A DNA stretch of 64,000 bases from positions 52,172,901-52,236,900 of the forward strand of contig NC_087249.1 in assembly GCF_037042905.1 (NCBI RefSeq), written 5' to 3'. Shown one piece after another: positions 47,743 through 58,039 of this stretch. The stretch is from Lytechinus pictus (Eukaryota; Echinodermata; Echinoidea; Temnopleuroida; Toxopneustidae). How positions within the stretch are numbered: the stretch's first letter is position 1; the number at the start of each line of letters is the position of its first letter. A program made the translations under genes and the position numbers. Below the pieces are notes generated by a model. That model had not been told where the DNA came from and did no database searches. It saw nothing but the letters and a program-made list of their open reading frames with translations.

Positions 47743-47923
47743 TCAGTCAAAATGACTAGATCAGTTAGTCGGCTGGGTGCAACTGATATGACTAGTCACA
47801 TTTCTGACGTATATTCTAGTCAGAAATAACTCTGCTCTAGTAAAATACGACTAGAAAATAGTGAAATATGATTAGAATAACAGTTGCACCCAGCTGACTC
47901 GATTAACTAGTCATTTTGACTGA
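47743..47923. mobile_element. 181-bp MITE with ~41-bp inverted ends
   Basis: TCAGTCAAAATGACTAGATC to GGCTGGGTGCAAC at the left is mirrored by GTTGCACCCAGCTGACTCG to GTCATTTTGACTGA at the right. The inner part carries several CTAGTC words. Confidence 0.88.
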
Positions 47924-48326
47924 TTTGTTTTTTAGAGTGTGGCATGTAATTTACGTATTCACTTCTCCAGTCTCTATAGCTATTGTATTTCTATGATTGA
48001 ATGACCTATACGAGAATAAAGGCCCTACATCTCAATTCATAGTATATAGGTCTATATTAAAATACATTCAAGGAAAAGAAGAGGGAAATAAACTGTAGTC
48101 ATTCTGATGTATTCTTTTATTTGACAGATGGAAAAAAATGTATGAACCAGTAACAGAAAATAAAGCGAGGGCGTGTGGCAAAGGCGAAATGGTTAGCTAA
48201 AGAGGAAGCGGAGAGAGAGAGGGAGGGGGGGTGAGGGGTGTAGAAAGATGCCCCCACCATGCGCAATGTGCAGGGAGAACAAGCTAGGGAGAGGGTGAAA
48301 CGAGGCTAAGTGGATAGAGGGAGGCG

Positions 48327-49263
48327 CAGGGGCGGCGATCCTGGGGGGGGGGCACAGTGCCCCCACTTTTTGATGCACTGAAAAAGTTCCCTTTTTATGC
48401 AAGAAAAATGCCCCTTACGATCACGTTCTGTGCCCGAAGGAGGACCCTTTTTGTGTGAGCAAGTACATGTCCCCTTGCCTTCTTGTAAGTGCCCTTTCTC
48501 GAATCAGTGCCCCTCATGAACGTGTACTGTGCACCTTTCACCTGAGGAGGACCCGTTTTAGGTGTTACCAAGTGCCCTTTCTCGTATAAGTGCTTACATT
48601 TCCCAAAATGCCCCTTCTCAAACGTATTATGTGCCCCTTTCACCTTAGAAGGACCCGTTTTATGTGTGAGCAAGTGCCCCCTTACTTCTTATAGGTGCCC
48701 TTTCTAGTATCAGTGCCCCCTTTTACCCAAGAAAAGTGCCCCTCACGAACATGTTATGTGCCCCTTTCGCCTGAGAAAGACCCGTTTTATATGTTAACGA
48801 GTGCCCCTTTGAAACAAGAAAACAATATTTTCATTTTTATGTTTTTTTTTACTTCTGACGAAGAAAAAAACTTGTAAAAACAATCCTACGTGTGTTAAGT
48901 TTCATGAGTCATGTGAGTGGGGTATATAAGCAGTGGCGTACAGATTGGGGGCTCTTGCCACCCCCTAAAAAAAATCACAACCAAGAAAAAAAAATGGAAG
49001 AGAGGAGGGTGAATTATGATGTGTCAATATATATATTACAAAATTGGATTTTCGTTAAAAAATGTCAAAATTTTCGCTCGCTCACAGCTTCTTATAAATT
49101 TTGTGTGATATGACAACATATCCAGCCCCCTCAACATTTTTGGCTCATTACGACGCTGTAGATACGTCATTTTTCTTTGTTTTAAGATGGTTCCGAAGGA
49201 AAAGGTGCCCTGTTTTCCCTGTGCCCCCCCCCCCCCACTTTCAACTTCGCTCCGCCGCCCCTG
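48327..49263. mobile_element. 937-bp hAT-type element with 7/8 target duplication and a GTGCCCC array
   Basis: The ends are CAGGGGCGGCGATCCTGG and CTCCGCCGCCCCTG. The flanks are GGGAGGCG and GGGAGGAG. Positions 48400-48810 hold tandem diverged units rich in 'AAGTGCCCCT' and 'GGACCCGTTTTATGTG'. A second MITE (48931-49158) is nested inside. Confidence 0.82.
48931..49158. mobile_element. Nested hAT-type MITE
   Basis: It starts CAGTGGCGTACAGATTGGGG and ends GGCTCATTACGACGCTG. The flanks TATATAAG and TAGATACG agree at 6 of 8 positions. It shares 'AAATGTCAAAATTTTCGCTC' with 39127-39446. Confidence 0.65.
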
Positions 49264-50042
49264 GGGAGGAGAGAGGAATGATAATGTCGAAATGAGAAAT
49301 TGCAAAGAGCGGGAGAATGGAATAATAAAGAGTGAGACTTTTGGGGGGAAAGCGAAATAGAAGAGGCCAGAGGGTGTGGCGGTATAAATATTAATGATAA
49401 AATCAATAATATTGTATTTTCAATAAATCCTTAATTATAAAAAGATTGTGCTCTTACAGAAGAAACATCTAGCTTGAAAAATTTGTCAAAGTTTGACGGA
49501 AATTTGTCAAGGGATACTGGAACAGACATACCTGAAACCATTTTTCAGGAAGGATACAGTAACAAAATGATAAAAATCTTTCGAGGCCATTCATTTTAGT
49601 ACAAGTTAATAACACAGTGCAGATTCTTTGGTATTGAATGGCTTTCTCATTTCCTGTTGCTAAATTCATTGAAGCATTTTTAAATAATGTTCCACTATCA
49701 CACAATCAATGGTATCTCCTCTACTTCTTTTCCAATAAACTTCAGAGGGCTCTGTATAGCCTAAATATCTCCCAATCTTGTGCATCTAGACTTGGCAGCG
49801 TCCCTCACTTCTTTTCCCTATATGACCCGATTTGACCCTATTTTATAGTAAACACCCACTCGATCGATCGCTAAGCTATAGACTCACATAAATATGAAAA
49901 ATAGTTCAATTTGCTTTTGTATTTTTCAAATGAGAGAATATACCATGGCACATTCTTTCATTTTTCTTACCACTTAAAGACGGATCAATATGTAAATAGA
50001 CTAAGAACAAACTAATATTTACTTATGAGTTATACCCACACA

Positions 50043-51528
50043 CAGTGGCGTACCGTGGGTCACGGCATTGGGGGGGGGGGGGCACCAGCAAAAATTTCGG
50101 GTCACTTAGGGAGCGCGCGAAGCGCGCTCAGTTGTCAGGTATACTGACCTAATAGAGATATTTTAAGGACATGCAGTGCCATTAAACGGATATGTATCTC
50201 ACTGATTAAATAATGCGAGCGCGAGCTGAAAATTTATGATATTCAGAGCTGAAAATGGACATTATAAGCAAATTATTTGTAATCATGATACTTAACTGTC
50301 TCGCTAAACAAACAATGCGAGCGCGAAGCTAAATTTTTGTATATATTGACCCTCAACAAGGAAATTTTAAGGATTATATTTTAGAATCCATTAAGAGTAT
50401 AATTATCTCACCATAGTCATCTAATGCTAGTGCCATCCTTTGCTGATATTGTTAGAATTACATCTAAACACAGTCATGAAGCACCTTTTGTAGTCATGAT
50501 TATCATACGCATCTTACTAATCAAATACTGCAAGCGCAAAAGCGCGAGCTGAAAATTCAGGAAATTTAGACCTGAAGAGGGGCATTCTAAGGCTTGTTTG
50601 TAGGAATTCTCTAAAACCCTACGTATTTGACTAACCAAATGATGCGAGCGCGAAGCGCGAGCTGAAATTTTTGTATATATTGACCCCAAACATGGATATT
50701 TTAAGGACTATAGTTAGGAATCCATTAAGTCAGAGTATACATATCTCACCATAGTCATCTAATGCGAGTGCCAAGCGCTTGCTGATTTTGTTAGAATTAC
50801 ATATAAACACATGAAGCACTTTTTGAAGTCATTATAATCATGATTATCATACGCATCTCATTAATCAAATACTGCGAGCGCGAAGCGCGAGCTGAAAATC
50901 TAGGAAATTCAGATCTGAAGAGGGGCATTCTAAGGCTTGTTTGTAGGAATTCACTTAGACCCTACGTATTTCACTAACCAAATGATTTTTTGATATTTAG
51001 ATCAGAAAAATGACATTTTAAGGACTGATTTTAGGAGTTCACGAAGAGCAGAAATCTCACCAATCCACTAATGCGAACGTTAGCACGGACATGAAATGTT
51101 TTATATTAAGACCTTAAAATAGGGCAATCACTTTCATTAGTCACAAAAAAGAAGAATGTGTCACTACTTAAAACAATAACTCTAATTGCGAGGAAATATA
51201 TTATTTTGTTGTATATTGATTTGAAAACGGGAGGCTTTAGTACAGCAGGTTTATATATCTCGTTAAACAGTCTATGCGAGCACCAGGAACAATGAAGACA
51301 CAATTAAGCAAATAATGTTTCATAAAGTTATGAAAAAATGCTTCTTATGTTATATAACATAATATAATATAACACTATAATGAACAACAATTTCTTCTTT
51401 CCCCACTACGTTTCTCTTCCTTTTCCCTCTTTTTCTCCTTTTCCCCGTTTTTTTTTTTTTTTTTTTTGCCAGCCGATTGGGGGGGGGCACGTGCCCCCCC
51501 ATGCCCCCCCCCCGTAGTTACGCCACTG
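50043..51528. mobile_element. 1486-bp hAT-type element with perfect 8-bp target duplication and hairpin array
   Basis: The ends are CAGTGGCGTACCGTGG and CGTAGTTACGCCACTG, flanked by CCCACACA on both sides (50035-50042 and 51529-51536). G13 lies inside the left end and C-rich runs inside the right. Between are tandem units with GCGAGCGCGAAGCGCGAGC (for example 50644 and 50875), 'GAGGGGCATTCTAAGGCTTG' and 'TCTCACCATAGTCATCTAAT'. No protein is encoded. Confidence 0.9.
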
Positions 51529-51536
51529 CCCACACA

Positions 51537-52023
51537 ACATGAAAACCATTTGACATTGTACATCTCCAACCAATTTCCGTTTCATACTGAGGTATTTTAT
51601 TCTTTAGCAATTCCATTCTTAACGTTTCAAATTCATTTCAAATTCCGTATAAAAATAATTATTGAAAGAGATCCGGGCCCGCTGCAAGCAAAAAAAAAAA
51701 AAAAAAACCTTTGTGGCAACAATCTAATTTCAAACCTTCTTGCAATACCACCCAATGGCAACTATCATGGTAATTATGTTCAATAGCAAATCACAATCAA
51801 GGATTCCGTTATTAATGTTATCAAATACTAATCATACACCAATTTTATATAAACAACATGTCCCCTAGATGGCTTATCTGAAACAGTAACGTAACGTTAG
51901 TAATATGTGTGCACTTTGAATTTGACAGTACAATGATATCAATGGATGGAATGTACAAATATTTTATTTGCACCATCAGTTCTGATAGAGGTCTACTCGG
52001 GTGTACATGCATATCGATTCGTC
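51537..52023. other. No recognised gene
   Basis: AT-rich sequence with an A18 run near 51690. Confidence 0.45.
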
Positions 52024-52168
52024 CTGGGGAGCATTTCATCAACATTTTCGTCCGACAAGTTGTCAGATCTTACAACTTTCCTTGATAATGATTGGCTGAG
52101 AGTCACCGTTACCATAGTAGCTGTCGGATAAAACGTCCGACAAGTCCTTTCATGAAACGCTCCCCTGA
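52024..52168. mobile_element. 145-bp MITE
   Basis: The left end is GGGGAGCATTTCATCAAC and the right end TTTCATGAAACGCTCCCC. The internal inverted pair CGTCCGACAAG/GTC...GGATAAAACG is also present. The ends resemble the TTTCATGAA family. Confidence 0.75.
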
Positions 52169-52973
52169 TATTGGACATTTGTTTCAAAGTTGCAGAATCA
52201 TCGTGCATGTGATAATGAATATGATTAAAGGCATTATTCACTTTAACCTCTATTTTGGAGGCGGTTTAAACGACGCAAGTATAATATTTATATTATAGTA
52301 TCTTTTACCTTCGGAAACAAAATAAACAACAAATATTTCAATGTAATGCATTCAATGGAATCAATGCAATAATAGACTCACACTAAACAAGATCTTTTCA
52401 AATTCTAGATTTTAAACACATAACTAATGACGATATAGTGCCCCGTTGTATAAATAATAATGATAATAATAATGATAATAATAATTACAATAATAATAAT
52501 AGTAAATTTATAATATCAAGGTAACTTTGACATCCAATAGTAATTTCCATGGTTACTATACAACGCACAGCATCATATAAAGATCAAATATTAAAAGCTA
52601 TACACTGCTGATAGAGTAGACATTATACTCTTCAATTCATATAAGTGTGCCAGTCTAAATTTCAGAATGAGACTTGTTTTACATTAAAGGCTATCTTCTC
52701 CTTGCGATCCTATAAATCATGTTGGTATTATAACTTCATTATTATCTTTATTATGATATAAAATGTATGACATGATTATATAGAAACATAACTATGTTTT
52801 TTAAACAAAAATCGAACACCAAGTATATACATCATATAGCAAATAAGTCTCTTATTGAATGATCAAAATGTCTGTAAGTACTGTCACCATTAATTAAGTC
52901 TGATCATGGTCTGCACTTTTGAAGACAATCTCAAGATGATAAAGTACAAACATTATGTGAAAACGTGCTCGAC
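52169..52973. other. 3' flank of the disrupted reductase gene
   Basis: (AAT)n-like repeats at 52456-52503. A minus-strand AATAAA at 52752-52747 lies about 220 nt past the old stop codon. No other gene was seen. Confidence 0.45.
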
Positions 52974-53079
52974 CTATTTCTGGAATTGGACATCTCTGCC
53001 GTGAGGACTATTGAAGTCAATATCTGGACCGATGGCCACAATGCGATGTGGGTTGATGCTATTATGGCTCACTTGGTAG
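52974..53079 (-). pseudogene. Displaced 3' end of second glutathionyl-hydroquinone reductase
   Basis: From 53078 it reads Y-QVSHNSINPHRIVAIGP to GRDVQFQK and stop, the same 33-residue tail as the intact gene at 44123-45220. It directly abuts a 4.1-kb transposon and is cut off from its first 292 codons (57128-58039). It has no acceptor site of its own that would rejoin it cleanly. Confidence 0.88.
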
Positions 53080-56000
53080 TAGACAAGACCAATATGGGGA
53101 GAACTTGAGTTTAAGGAGCATTTTGGGGTAAAAGTTGGGAACCGGTCTATTTCACCTAATTTGAATGTGCTGAATCTGATAAGATCGGTTCCCAAGCCAA
53201 TTTTTCATGTTTTGACCACCTAATTTGCATTTAAAAAATGGCTGCCAAATTGATAATTTATAATCTTATTTCTACACTATTCTTTTATAAGAATCGCTTT
53301 CACCGATATGGATACTGCAAAATCCTGCATACTGAACATGTACCATTCGGGAAAATTTGTTATTTCTGTTTCCAGCTAATTATTTATGCAAATTTATGCA
53401 TATTTTGCAATATTATGCTATAATTTGATAATTACACTTAAAATGTTTATTATTTTGGGTACAAATAGCATTTGTATCATTGTGATAATTGTTTGGCCCT
53501 TAAATATATAATACTCGGTCAATTTTATATGTATTTTATTGTTCTTTGATATTTATTTTGTGTTCTTGTATTTTCTGCCATTTGCTTTGTATATGTTTGA
53601 TATGAGATCTTTAAAAAATAATATCAATGGCAGACAAATTTTAAGCTTCAATGATAGAATCATTTGATAAACTTCTTTGCCACAACTGTTAATTGTACTC
53701 AGGAACAAATACACACACATGCTCACACACCCACACCTGTATAAAGAAAGTAATATACTTGCAAGGTATATTAGACATGCCCAATATGAAAACATTGATG
53801 CTGATCCTATAATCAATTACCAAATTCAATGAACCCGTAAGAAAAGAAGAGTTAGAAGTTGGAAAACCTGTAATCATGCTGAACTTAAATTTCTTGAAAT
53901 TTAAGTTATTTAGTTTTTTATAACAGATCTAATAATCAATTTAACGTATGATTTACGCAGTGCAATTTATTAATCGGATATAAGTAGCAGTACATCCTTG
54001 TAGCAAAATTATATCTTTGATTCAGCTCCATCAGAACTGCGACCATGGCAGTTAACCAAAGAACAATTTGTAAGAAATGCAAAGGGTCTGTATTACTGGA
54101 TCGCTTACTAATTTTTTTGGTCATTACTGATTTATTTATTTATTTATTTGGCAACGATACATTTTTCCCAAGTCAACCATCAAAGTGATAACTGAAAACC
54201 ACAGCTTCTATCCAGTCCTTGCCTAGGAAGATTCTTTGACGAACGATACTGAATACAGAAGAGGAAATGATAAAAAAACATGCGGCTAAACATAGATTAA
54301 CTCCATGGTAAAAACATGGGGAAAACAAGGTTTCCAGCCCAGTCCCTGCCCAATGCAGAACTAATTTTCACAGTGTGTCCTATGGTTAAAAAGTGCTAGA
54401 AATGCCTGTTGAAGGTAAACCAACATGGAGACAGTTGCAGAAATCCGGTCTAGAGGTTATCCGGTCATGGATGATATTTTCCGCACCACCGCATGTAAGA
54501 CAATGTCTGATCTCAGCAATTCTGTGGAGGAGGTAAATATGTAGATTGGCAGACATGTGATGTGTGTTTCTTCATGCTCATTGTTATATCAAAGACTACG
54601 CCAAGAGATCTAGCCTTGCATACTGAGATATGTAGCTTCCTCACCTATTAATACTGGAGTTGTAGTCATAATAATTACGCATATATGGAGATGACAAAAC
54701 AAGATACTTCGCTTTTTACTGTTAAGCTCCAGGAAGTTGACCTTCATCCAACATCGAATCCTCAATGGCAGCACCAACAACAGCAGCAGCTGCACGAACC
54801 TCTGTATCTTTAACTTTAAAATCAAAAGTGAGGTATAAAGCTGGATGTCATCAGCATAGAAGTGTATACCAAGACCATGTTGCCACATTATAGAGCCAAG
54901 AGGAGTGATGTACAGTTTGAAGAACAAGGGACAAGGACAGACTCCCAAGGAACTCCATATCAAAGGGTAGTCACAGGAGACTGCATACCAGTGATGAATA
55001 CAGCTTCATACAGCTCTATTGGCAAGGTAAGAGGAAACCTGCCATTGGAGTGCAGAATCATCAATTCCAAAACAGACTGTCAGTCTCCCAAGAAGAATGA
55101 CATGTTCAGGTATCAAAACCGGTTAACAAGTCAAACATAACTTAGGCAACTGCTTTCCTCATAGAAAGATAAATCCTGGCTCTACAATCGAAGAAATTCT
55201 CGACCTAGACTTTGATGGTGATATCTCAGACTCGCATGCAGCCTATCAGAGCTGGGTAAGCTATTGGATGCTGTTGGGTTTAATACCGATCAAAAGAAGT
55301 GGATTAATAATCACCTGCAGGAACGCCAAACATGCCAGGAACCCACCATCCTCTGAAATATATCTTCGTTATCAATTTGAAATAGTCTATCTTATGAAGA
55401 TATGAAGATGTGTGAATATTAGAAGTTCGATAAACGGCCTAGAAGACATTAGGCAATTCACTGTGGTATTGAAAAGGTGCACTTCGAGCATTTTAACACC
55501 TGGAACAACAACTGGTTAGACAGCAGATTCTCTCTCAAGACAAAAATTTAGGTTTTGTTTATGGATTTGTGACATGAGAATCGGACATATCTCATGAACA
55601 CAAACACGATGACTTCGATACGAACTGCCTCCGCAGAATACTTGTACTAAATTGGTTTGATTTCAACAATTAGAGATGACTTTTATAATATGATGCTGCC
55701 CTATCAATCAAGCTTTCCAATGGAACACCAAATCGATGATAACTGACATTGATCATTCAACACCCGCCGCCTAAGGTAAAGGTGTATATCAAGCTGGGGG
55801 AAGCTGGATGCCTCTAAGTTAGATGAAGCGGCAATCCTAGATAGGTTAGGTGCAGTACTGCATTGGAAAAAATATATTATGGAGATACACATGTAATCCG
55901 TTAATGAAATCCAATGATAAAAAAATTGTTATTAAAATGATATCCAGTGACTTATTCGTTGTGGAACTTTAGAACATCACAGTCTGGCTTTTAAAACACG

Positions 56001-57164
56001 GAAAACGGTCTAATTGGTAGGCAAAATAAAAAATTTGATGAATTATATGTGGGTTCAGTTCTGATTTTTTTTTCAAAATTGGGACAATTTGACAAGCGTA
56101 ATGGAGAGAAACACAGGACATCTCATTTTCAGCAGACTGTTTTCACTTCATTTTGCTGAAGAAAAACACTAAATATATATACATGTATGAGTGATCAGAT
56201 TCTGTTGGTCAGGAACATAACTACTCCAAAGGATATTAAATGCAACTGATTGACTATTAGGAGTTGAGAATTACAGTACTATTATGATTCAAATTTAATA
56301 ATTCATCATCTAAAATTGTGAATATGAATAAATTGATTGATATCATAATTCAAGATACCATTTTATAATAAAAATTTTAGCAATTAATAGTGACATTCCC
56401 TTGAATACAGATAGGTTCATGAAATTCGTTGGATCTCCACCAGTGTGCTTTTAAATGGGAAAGCCCTCCGTGCAGGAGTTTACCTTTGTACGCAGATGTG
56501 GGTGTGGGAGTGGGTGCATCTGTTTATGCCCATGGATATATGCGAATAAAAAATTTAAAAAAGTGATTACATAATTAAATCATTGAAGATTATTATTTTC
56601 TGCCATTGATAATCAATAATTTGACAGATCCCATAACAAAACATGTACAAAACAAAAGGTACAAAATACAAAGAAATACATAAGAAATTCAAAAACAATA
56701 ATATACATTATTATTCACTGTGATATCATATTCTAAGGGCCGTACAATTATTTATAATGATTTAAATGCTATTTGTACCAAAAATATAAACATTTGAGCT
56801 GAAATTATCAAATTATAGCATAATGATCCAAAATATGCATAAATTTGCATAATTAATTAGCCGCAAACAAAAATAACAAGTTTTCCCGAAAGGTACACGT
56901 GCGTATGCAGGATTTTGCAGTATTCATGTCTGTGAAAGCGAATATGATTAAAGAACATTGTCGAAATAATATTCTGAATTGTCAATTTGGCAGCCATTTT
57001 GTATATGCAAATTAGGTGGTCAAAACATGAGAAATTAGCTTGGGAACCGATCTTATCAGATTCAGCATATATGAATTGTGTGAAATAGTCCAGTTCCCAA
57101 CTTTTACCCCAAAATGCTTCTTAAAATTTATATAGGCCTCTTTTTCCAGAATGTGTCTAGTCTA
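53080..57164. mobile_element. 4.1-kb DNA transposon with ~580-bp inverted repeats, inserted in a gene
   Basis: The termini are TAGACAAGACC (left) and GGTCTTG-like GTGTCTAGTCTA (right). 53080-53665 is the diverged reverse complement of 56580-57164, including 'GCATTTTGGGGTAAAAGTTG' and 'AAATTAGGTGGTCAAAACAT' on one arm. The target TAG/CTA is duplicated at 53077-53079 and 57165-57167. No transposase was recognised; the core holds a decayed LINE. Confidence 0.88.
54128..55260 (-). mobile_element. Decayed LINE reverse transcriptase inside the transposon
   Basis: On the minus strand: VMFDLLTGFDT (family VLLDLSAAFDT) near 55140, SALQWQVSSYL, then FFKLYITPLG and the catalytic HFYADDIQLY near 54870, and LGVVFDITMSMKKHTSHV near 54560. 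It ends in (AAAT)n at 54147-54128. Many frameshifts and stops occur. The sequence type is CR1/Jockey-like, distinct from the LINEs at 35-38 and 61-64 kb. Confidence 0.8.
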
Positions 57165-58039
57165 TAGTGCTTCTGGATGTGTTCTTGATCTACAGTCTCA
57201 CTTACTCCTGGAGTCTGGTAGATATCCCTGGTGAAACCCCAAAGATTCGGGTAGTCAACGATCCGCTTCTTGTTACACTTGAAATGGTGGGCGTAGACCG
57301 TATCGAACCTTATGAGAGTGGTGAAGAGTCGAATGTCGGCTTCTGTCATCTTATCTCCACAAAGGTAACGGGATTTAGACAGCACTTCTTCGGCTCTATC
57401 AAGGGCGGCAAAGAGCTTGACGGCAGCTTCATCGTAAGCTTCCTGACTTGTTGCAAACCCGCATCGGTAAACACCATTGTTGATGTTCTCGTAGATCCAG
57501 GAGTTGATTTCATCAATATCTTTCAAAAGATCTGGAGAGCAGAGATCCAATTCTTGTTGTTCCTTGGTGGTCGAGAAGGAATTGAATTCATTGTTGAGCA
57601 TGCGTATGATTTCAGAGGACTCGTTGTTGACGATGGTCTTGTTTTTCTTATCCCACAGGACTGGCACCGACACACGTCCCGAGTAGTCAGGGCTAGCCAT
57701 TTCATAAACTTCCCTCAAACATTTACAGTTGTTCACAGTATCGAGTGACGTCTTTGGTTTATCTTCAGAGAAAAACCACCCTTTATCTCCGAGCAACCAG
57801 TCCACCACAGTGACTCCAATGACATCCTCCAGTCCCTTCAGTTTGCGGTAGATCAGTGTACGGTGGGCCCACGGGCAGGCGAGGGAAACGTAGAGGTGGT
57901 AGCGGCCCGACTCCGGCTGAAATTCCCCGTCGGCTGTTATCCAGTTTCGGAACACCGATGCATGGCGTTTAAATTCACCTTTCTTGGTTACACTGTCTTT
58001 CCATGAAGGTTCCACCTTCTGTCTCTTCGCAGAAGACAT
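57128..58039 (-). CDS. Second glutathionyl-hydroquinone reductase, C-terminus lost to transposon
   Basis: An intronless 303-aa frame starts MSSAKRQKVEPSWKDSVTKK, with no targeting extension. It shows the same family features as the copy at 44123-45220: FRNWITADGEFQPESGRYHL, active-site CPWA with Cys55, IGVTVVDWLL, VPVLWDKK...NNESSEI and TEADIRLFTTLIRFDTVY. After EHIQKHY the frame runs into transposon sequence, adding 11 foreign residues (RLDTFWKKRPI) before a stop. It therefore lacks the family's final SH..INP..IVA.GP segment, which survives at 52974-53079. The paralogues are very similar and point in opposite directions, so they probably arose by duplication. Whether the truncated product folds is unknown; I expect a damaged allele or pseudogene. 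Confidence 0.88.
   Translation of the reverse strand: MSSAKRQKVEPSWKDSVTKKGEFKRHASVFRNWITADGEFQPESGRYHLYVSLACPWAHRTLIYRKLKGLEDVIGVTVVDWLLGDKGWFFSEDKPKTSLDTVNNCKCLREVYEMASPDYSGRVSVPVLWDKKNKTIVNNESSEIIRMLNNEFNSFSTTKEQQELDLCSPDLLKDIDEINSWIYENINNGVYRCGFATSQEAYDEAAVKLFAALDRAEEVLSKSRYLCGDKMTEADIRLFTTLIRFDTVYAHHFKCNKKRIVDYPNLWGFTRDIYQTPGVSETVDQEHIQKHYRLDTFWKKRPI

Noticed and set aside
41180-51528. Regularly spaced palindromic repeats resembling a CRISPR array
   Set aside because: The spacers are similar to one another, the repeats diverge, the elements have hAT-type ends, and the genome is eukaryotic.
57165-57172. CACTA at the transposon junction read as a CACTA (EnSpm) terminus
   Set aside because: CACTA here is the gene's own His-Tyr codons, also present in the intact paralogue. 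The element starts at TAGAC.
57167-57748. 193-codon plus-strand frame
   Set aside because: Antisense shadow of the second reductase copy.
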